Source: Thermoanaerobaculia bacterium
GTDB taxonomy: Bacteria; Acidobacteriota; Thermoanaerobaculia; Multivoradales; Multivoraceae
DNA length: 64,000 bases
Direction: 5' to 3'
Assembly (NCBI GenBank): GCA_022822365.1
Contig: JAJEBV010000006.1
Location: 62,001-126,000 of the forward strand
The notes under the pieces are model-generated. The model was not told the DNA's origin. It was given only the letters and a program-made list of their open reading frames with translations, and did not search any database. This document shows positions 1 to 9,513 of the stretch, piece after piece (position 1 is the stretch's first letter; every line of letters begins with the position of its first letter). The translations under genes and the position numbers were made by a program.

Positions 1-1008
1 GTACGCGGTGTACCTGGCGTCCAGACCGCGCAGGTGGGAGTGCGGCAGGTAACCGTAGATCGTCGTCGGGTACTCGAAGACCTTGGAGGCGCCGATGATC
101 CAGTTCTCATGACCCGGCGGGATCTCGAAGTCGCTGTTGCCGACGCCTTCCCACTTGGCGATCCGGTCGATCTTCGCGTCCTTGGGATGGAACTTGAAGG
201 CCATCTGGGAGCGGTCCCAGACGCCGCTGCCCTCGCCCGGCTCCTTGTTGTAGTGCATGGAGAAGTAGAGCTGAGTGCCCGGCACCAGCAGCCGGCCAGC
301 GCCTTCAGGCAGGTAAAACGGCTCGGTTCCCGGTGCGATGCCACCGAGCAGACCGGAGGCGCCCGGCGTCTCCGTCTCGGTCGCCACCCGCGAGCCGACG
401 ATGTGGTGAACCACGTCGCTGCCCGGGCGGAACTCGATCGCCTGGATCCAGCGGGGCTCAGGGAGCATCTCCTCCGTGATCAGAACCGCCTTGAGGCTGA
501 TGTTCAGGTCCTTCACGTCGTCGTCGACCCAGAACGGCTCGGCCAGGTCGAGCACCAGGTCGGGCTCGCCGATCAGCCATCCCGTCGGCCACTCGAGCGG
601 CTCCGGGGCGTTCGCCGGATCGCCGCGGCGGGCGCCGGTCTTGGCCCAGCCGACGATCGTGTCGATCTCTTCCGCGGTCAGGAGCCGCTCGTTCGTGAAC
701 TGGCCGTGCGTGTCATCGCTCGCGAACCACGGCGGCATCTCCTTCGCCTCGACCTGCCGCGCGATGCTCCGCGCCCACGGACGCGTCTCTTCGTACGTCG
801 TCAGGGCCATCGGCGCCTTCATGCCGCCGTAGGCGACGCCCTCGGGGCGATGGCAACCCTGGCAGGAACGCTGCAGGATCGGCTCGACGTCCTCGTGGAA
901 CGTGATCGTGTCCGGGCTGGTGGTCTCGTTGGGGCCGGCGGCAAAGACCGGGGCCGCGGCAACGAGCAGCACGGTGGCGAGAGCGCAGAAGCGGGAACGG
1001 CGTGACAT
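1..1008 (-). CDS. Cytochrome c / copper type II monooxygenase fusion (3' end outside window)
   Basis: Exported redox enzyme of the peptidylglycine-hydroxylating-monooxygenase (PHM) fold with an N-terminal haem c domain. 336 codons are visible and the C-terminus runs off the left edge. A signal peptide (about residues 1-24, ending VFAAG) is followed by a CxxCH haem site, SCQGCH, at C49/C52/H53. The PHM copper ligands appear in the family order: HH at 201-202 (VVHHIV), H252 (MHYN) and HxH at 323/325 (LPHSHLR). The ATG at 1008 has a GGGAGGA ribosome site just upstream. In the family, two copper sites hydroxylate C-H bonds; the haem domain could supply electrons, which is inference. The final methionine ligand would lie beyond the edge. 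The substrate cannot be named. Confidence 0.85.
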   Translation of the reverse strand, partial: MSRRSRFCALATVLLVAAAPVFAAGPNETTSPDTITFHEDVEPILQRSCQGCHRPEGVAYGGMKAPMALTTYEETRPWARSIARQVEAKEMPPWFASDDTHGQFTNERLLTAEEIDTIVGWAKTGARRGDPANAPEPLEWPTGWLIGEPDLVLDLAEPFWVDDDVKDLNISLKAVLITEEMLPEPRWIQAIEFRPGSDVVHHIVGSRVATETETPGASGLLGGIAPGTEPFYLPEGAGRLLVPGTQLYFSMHYNKEPGEGSGVWDRSQMAFKFHPKDAKIDRIAKWEGVGNSDFEIPPGHENWIIGASKVFEYPTTIYGYLPHSHLRGLDARYTAY

Positions 1009-1025
1009 CACAGGCTTCCTCCCAG

Positions 1026-1075
1026 AGGGTCCGGTTGCGGTTGACCGGACCCTACCACACTGAGTGACGACTCAG
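1026..1075 (-). terminator. Two hairpins after bolA
   Basis: Directly after the bolA stop (1076-1078) is a 6-bp stem, CTGAGT/ACTCAG at 1060-1065/1070-1075, with a four-base loop. Next is a perfect 10-bp stem, AGGGTCCGGT/ACCGGACCCT at 1026-1035/1044-1053, with an eight-base loop. No long T run follows, so intrinsic termination is plausible but not certain. The second hairpin could equally sit in the leader of the copper monooxygenase gene that starts at 1008. Confidence 0.5.
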
Positions 1076-1351
1076 CTATTGGCTTCCGGCATCCGCCGGC
1101 GCCACGGTCTCCAGCCGGTCGATGGCGTGAACCGGGGCCGCATCGCCCTTCATCAGGGGCGCGATCGCCCGCAGCACGAGCCGCTGACGCCCGAGGCGGT
1201 TCTCTCCGGCGAACGCGGCGGACTCCACGCGCAGGCTGAAGTGATTACCATCGCCCGTCACCTCGATCCGGGCGCCCGGCAGCGCCGCGGCCACCGCCTT
1301 CCGAATGCGCTCCGCCGTCTCCTGCGGCGTCGGCTGGCCGACTATCTCCAC
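1076..1351 (-). CDS. BolA family protein
   Basis: Small (91 aa) BolA/IbaG-like protein. The core GDGNHFSLRVES, then FAGENRLGRQR and a C-terminal APVHAIDRL, follows the family pattern in which S..F.G..R..R+R is succeeded by the HAL helix. BolA proteins bind a [2Fe-2S] cluster together with CGFS monothiol glutaredoxins, and the gene directly upstream encodes exactly such a partner, so a functional pair is likely. No ATG is available. The best start is GTG 1351, 17 bases downstream of the glutaredoxin stop; its ribosome site is weak, so translation may be coupled. Confidence 0.8.
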   Translation of the reverse strand: MEIVGQPTPQETAERIRKAVAAALPGARIEVTGDGNHFSLRVESAAFAGENRLGRQRLVLRAIAPLMKGDAAPVHAIDRLETVAPADAGSQ

Positions 1352-1368
1352 CTTCGACCGACAGCCGA

Positions 1369-1989
1369 TCAGCCGGCCGCGCGCGCGGCGGGAATGTCGA
1401 CGTCCAGACGCTGGCCGTGCTCGGTGTCGATCACCGTGATCGATGCTCCCCGGGCCCGCCCCGCGCTGTCCCTGTCCAGGAGGAAGAAGAGGCCGCCGAC
1501 CGGCACCCGGACCTCCGATCCCGCCGCCGGGCCGAAGCCGAGGAAGGGCTGGAACTTCGCGTCGATGCCGAAGTGGAGTTCCGCCTGCTGTTGCTGCTGG
1601 GCGTTGCGGAGAATCTGCTCCGCTTCGGCGCTGATCGAGATCTCGACGTCGTCGGCCGCGAGCGGCGGACGCTCCATGCCCAGGGCGTCGTGGAGTTCGC
1701 CGCTGTCGTACATCTCCTTGACGATGTCGCAGCCGCCCAGGAACTCGCCGCCGACGTAGAGCTGGGGGATCGTCGGCCAGTCGGAGAACTCCTTGACGCC
1801 CTCGCGCACCTCGCCGTCCGACAGGACGTCGAAGGTCTCGTACTCGGGCAGGACACGGTTCAGCACCTGGACGACCTGGGCCGAGAAACCGCACTGCGGG
1901 GCGGCCGGACTGCCCTTCATGAACAGGACGCAGGGGGCCGAACTGACGATGCCCTGGATGCGGGATTCGAGTTCCGAGTCGAGAGACAT
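1369..1989 (-). CDS. Grx4-type monothiol glutaredoxin with C-terminal A-type-carrier-like domain
   Basis: 206 aa. Residues 1-105 are a monothiol glutaredoxin with the CGFS signature at 33-36, KGSPAAPQCGFS, the WPTIPQLYV strand and a GGCDI glutathione-binding loop. Such proteins hold a glutathione-ligated [2Fe-2S] cluster and hand clusters to acceptors, often with BolA. Residues about 112-206 look like an IscA/HesB-type fold (ISAEAEQILRNA..., LFFLLD, GASITVID) but contain no cysteine, so this half should not ligate a cluster itself. An earlier in-frame ATG exists upstream, but 1989 gives the usual glutaredoxin N-terminus and has AGGA about 10 bases ahead. It is followed by bolA. Confidence 0.88.
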   Translation of the reverse strand: MSLDSELESRIQGIVSSAPCVLFMKGSPAAPQCGFSAQVVQVLNRVLPEYETFDVLSDGEVREGVKEFSDWPTIPQLYVGGEFLGGCDIVKEMYDSGELHDALGMERPPLAADDVEISISAEAEQILRNAQQQQQAELHFGIDAKFQPFLGFGPAAGSEVRVPVGGLFFLLDRDSAGRARGASITVIDTEHGQRLDVDIPAARAAG

Positions 1990-2101
1990 GGCGGGGGGTT
2001 CCTGAGGAAGCGGACCGTTGGTTCTTGTTGCTACTCTACCGGGTTCACTGCCGACCCGCGACCACACCCCACTGGGTCGACCGGTCAGGAGACTGCACAG
2101 A

Positions 2102-4336
2102 ATGAGCGACTCTGTCCGGGCCGCCGCCCGCCACCAACCCCCTCAACCAATCAGCATGCGCCAGCGCCTCCCGGCGCTCTGGGTCCTGGCCGCGTGCCTC
2201 GCCGCCCTGCCGGCCCAGGCGAACGAATGGACCTCCTGGCGGGGTCCCGACCAGAACGGCTACTCGCCCTCGACCGGGCTGATCGACACCTGGAGCCCGG
2301 ACGGCGAGAACCTGATCTGGCGGCGCGACTTCATCGCCCGCTCGACGCCCGTCGTGATGGGCGGCCGGGTCTACGTCAACGGCCGGGCCGGAACCGGCGT
2401 CGACCAGCAGGCCGTGGTCGCGGCCTTCGACGCCGAAACCGGCGAACCGATCTGGGAGAACCGCTACAACCTCTACCTGACCACCGTGGCGATGAACCGG
2501 GTGGGCTGGGCGTCGCTCACCGGGGACCCGGAGACCGGCTACATCTACGCCCAGCTCGTCAGCGGTCTCTTCCTCTGCCTCGACCGCGACGGCCAGATCG
2601 TCTGGTCGCGCTCTCTCAAGGAAGAGCACGGCCGTTTCGAGGGCTATGGCGGACGCACCGCGTCGGCCGTCATCGATGAGGACCAGGTCATCCTGAACAT
2701 GATCAACGGCAGTTGGGGCGCCCAGGGACCGCCTCGCCACCGCTACTACGCCTTCGACAAGCGCACCGGAGCCGTGCGCTGGATGTCGACGCCCGGCGGC
2801 AACGTCTACGACCGGAACACCCAGTCGGTTCCGGTAGTCGCCGTCATCGACGGTCAACGGCTGCTGATCGGCGGCAACGCGGACGGCCACATCTACGCGC
2901 TGCAGGCCAGGACAGGCAGGAAGGTCTGGGAGTTCGAGCTGTCGAAGCGCGGCATCAACGTCTCTCCAGTGGTCGACGACGTGGGCCGGGTGTTCGTTTC
3001 CCACAGTGAAGAGAACATCGACGAGGCCACGCTGGGCCGGGTGGTCGCCATAGACGGCACCGGCAGCGGCGACCTCACGGCGACCGGCGAACTGTGGCGC
3101 TGGAACCGGAACAAGGCCGGCTTCCCCTCGCCCGCGCTGCACGACGGCCGCGTCTACGTCGTCAACAACCAGGGCAACCTCGCCGCAGTCGAGGCGGCCA
3201 CCGGCGACGTGCACTGGGAACTCAGCATCGGCACCGTCGGCAAGGCGTCGCCCGTGTGGGCCGACGGCAAGCTCTACGTGCCCGAGACGAACGGCCACTT
3301 CGCGATCGTCAAGCCGGGCGACGACAGCGCGGAGATCCTCGCCCGCCACGAGTTGAGGATGCCGGACGACCGGCGCTACGCGGAGTTCTACGGGTCGCCG
3401 GCCATCGCCTACGGGCGGATCTACTTCACGACCGAAGAGGGTCTGTACTGCCTGGGCGACGGCGACGCGCCGTTCGAGGTGACGGCTTCAGCACCGCCCG
3501 GCCTCGGTGACGAGGGGACTGCCGACGGCCCGCCGGCAACCCTGCTCGTGATCCCGGCCGAAGTGACCGCGAATCCCGGCGAGACCCACGACTTCGAGGT
3601 ACAGGCCTTCGACGCCAGGGGCCGGGCGCTGGGTCCGGTCGACGCCGCCTGGTCACTCAGGGGCGTCGACGCCGAGCTCGCCGGATCGAGCGTCACGATC
3701 CCTTCCGACGCGAGCTTCGCCGCCGGCGCGCTGGTCGCGACGAACGGCGACCTCGAAGCCGAGGCGCGGATCCGCGTCTTCCCGCCGTTGCCGTGGAGCG
3801 AGGACTTCTCGAGCGGCAAGCGCGGCCTCTGGATCGGCGGCGGCCGCTACGACGTGACGGAAGAAGAGGGCAACAGCATCCTGATCAAGCCGGTCGCCGA
3901 ACGCGGCCTGTTGCGTTCGCCCCTGCTGATCGGTCCCCCCAGCCTCGGCGGCTACACCATTCAGGCCGATGTCCGTCTCTCACAGAAGGGCCGCCGCAAG
4001 TCGGACGCCGGGCTCATCAACAGCGGCTACATCCTCGATCTGCTCGGCATCCACCAGCGCCTGCAGATCAGGTCCTGGTCGGCCCAGCTCCGGGTCGAGG
4101 CGACGACCGACTTCGAGGTCGAAATGGACACCTGGTACACGATGAAGCTGCGTGTCGAGAGCGCCGGCGATACGGCCACGATCCGCGGCAAGGTCTGGCC
4201 GCGCGGCGCCGACGAGCCCGCCGACTGGACAGTCACCGCCGAGGATCCCCACCCGATCCGCAACGGCTCCCCAGGCCTGCTCGGCTACTCGCCGTCGGTG
4301 GTCTCCTACGACAACGTGCTGATCACGGCCAACTGA
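2102..4336 (+). CDS. Secreted PQQ-like beta-propeller protein
   Basis: 744 aa, starting at ATG 2102 with AGGAG ten bases upstream. A signal peptide follows a 19-residue N-region (hydrophobic LPALWVLAACLAALPAQA). WTSWRGPDQNGYSP opens a propeller of the PQQ-binding-like family, with repeated blades of the type GxIYALQARTGRKVWEF and LAAVEAATGDVHWEL to about residue 460. The C-terminal part (about 490-744) is a beta-rich module resembling a carbohydrate-binding or concanavalin-like fold (SYDNVLI near the end). The catalytic residues of true quinoprotein alcohol dehydrogenases are not evident, so a structural or binding role is as likely as a redox one. It leads the sugar operon that ends with xylAB. 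Confidence 0.75.
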   Translation: MSDSVRAAARHQPPQPISMRQRLPALWVLAACLAALPAQANEWTSWRGPDQNGYSPSTGLIDTWSPDGENLIWRRDFIARSTPVVMGGRVYVNGRAGTGVDQQAVVAAFDAETGEPIWENRYNLYLTTVAMNRVGWASLTGDPETGYIYAQLVSGLFLCLDRDGQIVWSRSLKEEHGRFEGYGGRTASAVIDEDQVILNMINGSWGAQGPPRHRYYAFDKRTGAVRWMSTPGGNVYDRNTQSVPVVAVIDGQRLLIGGNADGHIYALQARTGRKVWEFELSKRGINVSPVVDDVGRVFVSHSEENIDEATLGRVVAIDGTGSGDLTATGELWRWNRNKAGFPSPALHDGRVYVVNNQGNLAAVEAATGDVHWELSIGTVGKASPVWADGKLYVPETNGHFAIVKPGDDSAEILARHELRMPDDRRYAEFYGSPAIAYGRIYFTTEEGLYCLGDGDAPFEVTASAPPGLGDEGTADGPPATLLVIPAEVTANPGETHDFEVQAFDARGRALGPVDAAWSLRGVDAELAGSSVTIPSDASFAAGALVATNGDLEAEARIRVFPPLPWSEDFSSGKRGLWIGGGRYDVTEEEGNSILIKPVAERGLLRSPLLIGPPSLGGYTIQADVRLSQKGRRKSDAGLINSGYILDLLGIHQRLQIRSWSAQLRVEATTDFEVEMDTWYTMKLRVESAGDTATIRGKVWPRGADEPADWTVTAEDPHPIRNGSPGLLGYSPSVVSYDNVLITAN

Positions 4337-4365
4337 CCCGCGGGCCCTAAGGCCGGAGGAACGCG

Positions 4366-5523
4366 ATGGAACGGAAGATCCGCATGGGCATGGTCGGCGG
4401 CGGCCAGGGCGCCTTTATCGGCGCCGTCCACCGCATGGCGGCGGGCCTCGACGGGCTGATCGAACTGGCCTGCGGCGCCTTCAGTTCGGACCCGGAACGC
4501 TCGCGCGCGTCCGGCGCCGAACTCTTCCTGCCGCCCCAGCGGTGCTACGGCACCTACCAGGAGATGATGCAGGGCGAGGCCGCCCTGGGCCCGGACGAAC
4601 GGATGGACTTCGTATCCATCGTCACCCCCAACCACATGCACTTCCCGGTCGCTAAGGCGGCGCTCGAGGCCGGCTTCCACGTGATGAGCGACAAGCCGAT
4701 GACGAAGTCGGCGGCCGAAGCGGAGGCCCTGGTCGAACTCGTGGAGCGGACCGGCCTGGTCTTCGGCCTGACCCACAACTACACCGGCTACCCGATGGTC
4801 AAGGAAGCCCGCCACCGGGTCCGCAGCGGACAGTTCGGCGAGATCCGGAAGATCGTCGTCGAGTATCCGCAGGGCTGGCTCGCCACCAGCCTCGAGTCGG
4901 AAGGCCAGAAGCAGGCGGACTGGCGCACGGACCCGGAACGCGCCGGCATCAGTTGCTGCATCGGCGACATCGGTACCCACGCCGAGAACCTGGCCGAGGC
5001 GATCACCGGGCTGCGGATCGACGCACTGTGCGCCGACCTGACCACCTTCGTCGACGGCAGGCCGCTGGAAGACGACGGCAACGTCCTGCTGCGCTTCGAC
5101 AACGGCGCGCGCGGCGTCCTCTACGCCTCCCAGATCTCGATCGACGAGGAGAACGCCCTGGCGATCCGGGTCTACGGCGAGTCGGGCGGCCTGGAGTGGC
5201 GCCAGGAAGAGCCGAACACGCTGATCCTGAAGTGGCTCGACCGGCCGCGCGAGGTCCTGCGCACCTCCGGCCAGGGGCTGTCCGACGACGCGGCGACGCA
5301 CACGAGGTTGCCCGCCGGCCATCCCGAGGGCTTCCTCGAGGCCTTCGCCAACCTCTACCGCAACTTCGCGATGACCGTCGACTGCCGGCGCCGCGGCGCC
5401 GAGCCCGACGCGACGATGCTCGACTTCCCCACCGTGTACGACGGCCTGCGCGGAATGCAGTTCATCGAGACGGTCGTCGCCAGCAGCGAGAGCGACCAGA
5501 AGTGGCTCAGGATGCCCGCCTGA
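4366..5523 (+). CDS. Gfo/Idh/MocA family NAD(P)-dependent oxidoreductase
   Basis: 385 aa. An N-terminal Rossmann domain begins [16 protein letters not shown], the family dinucleotide-binding loop. The family's catalytic lysine motif is present as SDKPMTKS. The C-terminal part has the usual oligomerising beta-sheet domain ([17 protein letters not shown]). These enzymes oxidise or reduce sugars, cyclitols or their derivatives. The start has GGAGGAACGCG before ATG. It lies 29 bases after the propeller gene and 28 before a sugar-isomerase-like gene, consistent with one operon for an uncommon sugar or polyol feeding into xylose-type metabolism. The substrate is unknown. Confidence 0.88.
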   Translation: MERKIRMGMVGGGQGAFIGAVHRMAAGLDGLIELACGAFSSDPERSRASGAELFLPPQRCYGTYQEMMQGEAALGPDERMDFVSIVTPNHMHFPVAKAALEAGFHVMSDKPMTKSAAEAEALVELVERTGLVFGLTHNYTGYPMVKEARHRVRSGQFGEIRKIVVEYPQGWLATSLESEGQKQADWRTDPERAGISCCIGDIGTHAENLAEAITGLRIDALCADLTTFVDGRPLEDDGNVLLRFDNGARGVLYASQISIDEENALAIRVYGESGGLEWRQEEPNTLILKWLDRPREVLRTSGQGLSDDAATHTRLPAGHPEGFLEAFANLYRNFAMTVDCRRRGAEPDATMLDFPTVYDGLRGMQFIETVVASSESDQKWLRMPA

Positions 5524-5551
5524 GGCGGCAGTAACCCGTAGGAGACGCACC

Positions 5552-6547
5552 GTGGCCCGACCCGTAACGCTATTCACCGGCCAGTGGGCCGACCTGCCCT
5601 TCACCGATCTCTGCCCCCTGGCCCGGGACCTCGGCTATGACGGCGTGGAACTCGCCTGCTGGGGTGATCATGTGGAGGTCGATCGCTGCGATCGAGCCTA
5701 CGCGTCTTCCCGACGTGAGTTGCTCGCCTCGAACGATCTCGAGCTCCACGCGATCAGCAACCATCTGGTCGGCCAGGCGGTCTGCGACCGGATCGACGCC
5801 CGCCACGAGGCCATCCTGCCTCCCCACGTCTGGGGCGACGGCGATCCGGAAGACGTCCGCAAGCGCGCCGCCGACGAGATGATCCGTACCGGGGAAGCCG
5901 CGAAGGCCCTGGGTCTCTCGGTCGTCAACGGCTTCACCGGAAGCTCGATCTGGCACCTGCTCTACTCCTTCCCGCCGGTGCCGCCTTCGATGATCGACGA
6001 CGGCTTCGCCGACTTCGCGGCCCGCTGGACGCCGATCCTCGACGCCTACCGGGAACTCGGCGTGCGCTTCGGCCTGGAGGTCCACCCGACCGAGATCGCC
6101 TTCGACTCGGTGAGCGCGGAGCGCGCCATCGAGGCCCTGGACGGCCACCCCGCGTTCGGCTTCAACTACGACCCGAGCCATCTCGGCTACCAGGGCGTCG
6201 ACTACGTCGACTTCATCCGCCGCTTCGCCGACCGGATCTTCCACGTCCACATCAAGGACGCCTGGTGGTCGGACCAGCCGAAGCCGTGCGGAGTGTTCGG
6301 CGGGCACACGGGTTTCGGCGACCACCGCCGGTTCTGGGACTTCCGGTCGCCCGGCCGCGGCTCGGTCGACTTCGAGGAGATCATCCGGGCGCTGAACGAC
6401 ATCGGCTACGACGGTCCGCTCTCGGTCGAGTGGGAGGACTCCGGCATGGACCGCGAGCACGGCGCCGCCGAAGCGGCCGAGTTCGTCAGGGCGCTCGACT
6501 TCGCCCCCTCCGCGATCGCCTTCGACGCCGCCTTCGAAGACAACTGA
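5552..6547 (+). CDS. Sugar phosphate isomerase/epimerase (AP endonuclease 2-like TIM barrel)
   Basis: 331 aa. Starts at GTG 5552 preceded by TAGGAGACGCACC. The sequence has the xylose-isomerase-like TIM-barrel pattern with candidate metal ligands in order: E in [10 protein letters not shown] in FNYDPSHL, H in [10 protein letters not shown] and E in [12 protein letters not shown] near the C-terminus. Members isomerise or epimerise keto-sugars and inosose-like compounds. Pairing with a Gfo/Idh/MocA dehydrogenase is common in inositol- and glycoside-type pathways. The gene is followed after 24 bases by xylA. Confidence 0.85.
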   Translation: MARPVTLFTGQWADLPFTDLCPLARDLGYDGVELACWGDHVEVDRCDRAYASSRRELLASNDLELHAISNHLVGQAVCDRIDARHEAILPPHVWGDGDPEDVRKRAADEMIRTGEAAKALGLSVVNGFTGSSIWHLLYSFPPVPPSMIDDGFADFAARWTPILDAYRELGVRFGLEVHPTEIAFDSVSAERAIEALDGHPAFGFNYDPSHLGYQGVDYVDFIRRFADRIFHVHIKDAWWSDQPKPCGVFGGHTGFGDHRRFWDFRSPGRGSVDFEEIIRALNDIGYDGPLSVEWEDSGMDREHGAAEAAEFVRALDFAPSAIAFDAAFEDN

Positions 6548-6571
6548 CCAAAGCGCGGAGCGAGCCCCTAG

Positions 6572-7915
6572 ATGACGCCCTTCTTCCCCGAGGTCACCAA
6601 GCCGATCCCTTTCCACGGCCCGGACAGCCGTGAGCCGCTGGCCTTCAAGTACTACGACCGCGAGCGGAAGGTCGGCAACCGGACGATGGAGCGGCACCTG
6701 AAGTTCGCCGTCGCCTGGTGGCACACGTTCAAGGGCGGCGGCCAGGACCCCTTCGGGCCGGATCCCGTGTACGACCGGCCCTGGAACCACGCGCCGACGG
6801 AGATCGAAGTCGCCGTCCGCACGCTGAACGCCGCGTTCGAGTTCTTCACCAAGCTCGGGGTGCGCTACTACTGCTTCCACGACCGGGACATCGCCCCGGA
6901 AGGCCGGTCGATCGCCGAGAGCAACGAGTACCTCGAGGAGATCGTCCAACTCGCCAGGATCCGGCAGCGGGAGACCGGCGTCAAACTGCTCTGGGGCACC
7001 GCCAACCTGTTCGGCCACCCGCGATACACGCACGGCGCGGCGACCAACCCCGACCCCCGCGTCTTCGCCCACGCCGCCGCCCAGGTGCGCCGCGCGATCG
7101 ACGCGACGATCGCACTCGGAGGCACCGGCTACGTGTTCTGGGGCGGCCGCGAGGGCTACACGTCGCTGATGAACACGGACATGCGCCGTGAGCGCGAGCA
7201 GATGGCCGCCTTCCTTCGGCTCGCCGTCGACTACGCGCGCCGCCAGGGCTTCAAGGGCAAGTTCTTTCTCGAACCCAAGGCGAAGGAGCCGTCGGTCCAC
7301 CAGTACGACTTCGACTGCGGCCACTGCCTGAATTTCCTGCGCGAGTTCGACCTGATGGACGACTTCCTGCTGAACGTCGAGGCGAACCACGCGACCCTGG
7401 CCACCCATTCGTTCGAGCACGAACTGGCGACGGCGGCGGGGGCCCGCATGCTCGGCAGCGTCGACATCAACCGCGGCCTCGAGGGCGTCGGCTGGGACAC
7501 GGACAACTTCGCGATGAGCCTGCGCGAGTGCGTCCTGGCGCTGCTCATCATCCGCGGCCAGGGCGGCCTGCGTTGGGGCGGCCTGAACTTCGACGCCAAG
7601 GTGCGGCGCGGCTCCTTCGACACCGTGGATCTGTTCTACGCCCACGTCGCCTCGATGGACATCTTCGCCAGGGCGCTGCTGATCGTCGAGCGCATCCGGA
7701 AGGACGGCGTTCTCGGCCTCGCCGGCAAGCGGATCCGGCAACGCTACGCCGGCTACCGCCGCGGCCTGGGACGCAAGGCGCTCGCGGGCGACACGACTCT
7801 CGAGGAACTGGAACAGTGGGCCGGCAGCCTCGGCGAGCCGCCCAAGACGAGCGGCCGCCAGGAAGAACTCGAGAGCATCCTGAACGACTACCTGTACAGC
7901 ACCCGCATCGAGTGA
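6572..7915 (+). CDS. xylA: Xylose isomerase
   Basis: 447 aa, the length of the longer (class II) xylose isomerases, which convert D-xylose to D-xylulose. The catalytic dyad sits in YYCFHDRDIAPEG at H103/D106, matching H101/D104 of characterised enzymes. Metal-site signatures follow: FFLEPKAKEP with its Glu and Lys, NVEANHATLA, and the aspartates of GSVDINRG and WDTDNF. WWHTFKGGGQDPFG is also diagnostic. The stop overlaps the xylB start as GTGA, so the two are translationally coupled. There is no xylose transporter or XylR-type regulator next to it. Confidence 0.97.
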   Translation: MTPFFPEVTKPIPFHGPDSREPLAFKYYDRERKVGNRTMERHLKFAVAWWHTFKGGGQDPFGPDPVYDRPWNHAPTEIEVAVRTLNAAFEFFTKLGVRYYCFHDRDIAPEGRSIAESNEYLEEIVQLARIRQRETGVKLLWGTANLFGHPRYTHGAATNPDPRVFAHAAAQVRRAIDATIALGGTGYVFWGGREGYTSLMNTDMRREREQMAAFLRLAVDYARRQGFKGKFFLEPKAKEPSVHQYDFDCGHCLNFLREFDLMDDFLLNVEANHATLATHSFEHELATAAGARMLGSVDINRGLEGVGWDTDNFAMSLRECVLALLIIRGQGGLRWGGLNFDAKVRRGSFDTVDLFYAHVASMDIFARALLIVERIRKDGVLGLAGKRIRQRYAGYRRGLGRKALAGDTTLEELEQWAGSLGEPPKTSGRQEELESILNDYLYSTRIE

Positions 7916-9513
7916 GCGGCGGCGCCTTCTACCTCGGGATCGATGTCGGTACGCAGAGTCTGACGGCGCTTCTGATCGAGGTCTCGCCAGCGGGCGGCGA
8001 CGGCGACGATCGGGCCAGGGGCATCGTCGCCCGCGCACGTGTCCACTACGACACCGAACTGCCAGCGTACGGCACCGTCAACGGCCAGCTTCCGAACGAC
8101 GACCCCACGATCGGCCGGGTGCCGCCGTGCATGTGGCTCGACGCCCTCGACCTGGCGCTTCACCGGCTGGGCCCGGAGGCATGCCAGGCGATTCGCGGCG
8201 TATCGGTGTCCGGGCAGCAGCACGGCTCGGTCTACCTCGCCGCTGGCGCCAATCGGGCGCTCGCTGCCCTGGCGCCGCACCGGAGCCTCGCTCAGCAAGT
8301 CGAGCCGCTGCTCTCACGTGCCGAAGCGCCCATCTGGACCGACTCCTCAACCACACAGGAATGCGCGGAGATCCGGCACACACTCGGCGGCGCCGCAGCG
8401 ACAGCGGAACTGACCGGTAGCGACACCTTCGAGCGCTTCACCGGCCCCCAGATCCGCCGCTTCGCCCGGACCGACCCGGAAGCATGGGCCGATACGGCCC
8501 ACGTCTGCCTGGTCAGCTCCTTCGTGACGTCGGTACTGATCGGCAGGATCGCGCCGATCGACCACGGCGATGGTTCGGGCATGAACCTGCTCGACATCCG
8601 GCGGCTTGAATGGTCCGAGGCCGCGATGACCGCGACGGCCGAGGGTCTCGACCGCAGGCTCGTCCCGCCCTGTCCGCCGTGGACGATCGTCGGCAACATC
8701 GCCCCCTGTTTCGTCTCGCGCTACGGTCTGCCGGCCTCGGCCCAGGTCGTCGCCGGCTCGGGCGACAACCCCTGCTCCCTCGTCGGCGTCGGCGTCCGTG
8801 AACCGGGCGAAGCGGTCCTCAGTCTGGGCACGAGCGACACGTACTTCGGGCTTCTGAAAGAGGTCGCCGTCGACCCGGACGCCAACGGCCACGTGTTCAT
8901 CGCGCCGAACGGTCACCCGATGAGCCTGATCTGTTTCCGCAACGGCTCGCTCGCACGCGAGGCCGTCCGCGACCGCTTCGGACTCGACTGGCCAGGCTTC
9001 GACGCCGCCCTGCGGTCGACGCCGCCGGGCAACGATGGGTTCATGATGTTGCCCTGGTTCGAGCCCGAGATCGTGCCGCGCGTGGCGGCGCCCCGCGTCG
9101 TACGGCTGGGCGGACTGACCGACGGGCCCGAACATGCCGCCGGGAACTGCCGGGCAGTGGTCGAAGGCCAGTTCCTGTCGATGCGCCTCAACTCCGAGTG
9201 GATGGCGACCCGGCCGACCCGAATCGTCGCCACCGGCGGCGGCTCGCGGAACCGCGAACTCCTGCAGATCGCCGCCGATGTTCTCGGCTGCCGCGTCGAG
9301 AGCCTCGACGTATCGGACGGCGCCGCACTCGGCGCCGCGCTTCGCGCCACCGGTCGGCGGATTTGCCACCTGCCGCCGATCGGCGAACCTGGTCCTTCCG
9401 TCGAACCACGGCCGGAAGCAGCGGCCATCTACGACCGCATGCTGCCGCGTTACGCCGAGGCTCAACGCCAGGCCCTGAGCCGCGCTACTCGAGCGCCCCG
9501 TAGAACTCCCTGA
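7912..9513 (+). CDS. xylB: Xylulokinase
   Basis: 533 aa FGGY-family kinase phosphorylating D-xylulose to xylulose 5-phosphate. The N-terminus FYLGIDVGTQSLTALLIE is the first phosphate-binding motif. SGQQHGSVYL, APIWTDSSTTQEC and the C-terminal ATGGGSRNRELLQIAADVLG are the standard FGGY signatures. The open frame extends far upstream inside xylA, but the GTG at 7912 overlaps the xylA stop (GTGA) and gives the normal N-terminus. The 3' end overlaps the convergent DUF3014 gene by 29 bases. Confidence 0.95.
   Translation: MSGGAFYLGIDVGTQSLTALLIEVSPAGGDGDDRARGIVARARVHYDTELPAYGTVNGQLPNDDPTIGRVPPCMWLDALDLALHRLGPEACQAIRGVSVSGQQHGSVYLAAGANRALAALAPHRSLAQQVEPLLSRAEAPIWTDSSTTQECAEIRHTLGGAAATAELTGSDTFERFTGPQIRRFARTDPEAWADTAHVCLVSSFVTSVLIGRIAPIDHGDGSGMNLLDIRRLEWSEAAMTATAEGLDRRLVPPCPPWTIVGNIAPCFVSRYGLPASAQVVAGSGDNPCSLVGVGVREPGEAVLSLGTSDTYFGLLKEVAVDPDANGHVFIAPNGHPMSLICFRNGSLAREAVRDRFGLDWPGFDAALRSTPPGNDGFMMLPWFEPEIVPRVAAPRVVRLGGLTDGPEHAAGNCRAVVEGQFLSMRLNSEWMATRPTRIVATGGGSRNRELLQIAADVLGCRVESLDVSDGAALGAALRATGRRICHLPPIGEPGPSVEPRPEAAAIYDRMLPRYAEAQRQALSRATRAPRRTP

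Noticed and set aside
5570..8038. Very long open frame on the minus strand opposite the isomerase, xylA and xylB genes (822 codons)
   Set aside because: It is the antisense of well-supported genes; its translation is Arg/Val/Asp/Glu-rich without any family motif, a usual by-product of high-GC codon use.
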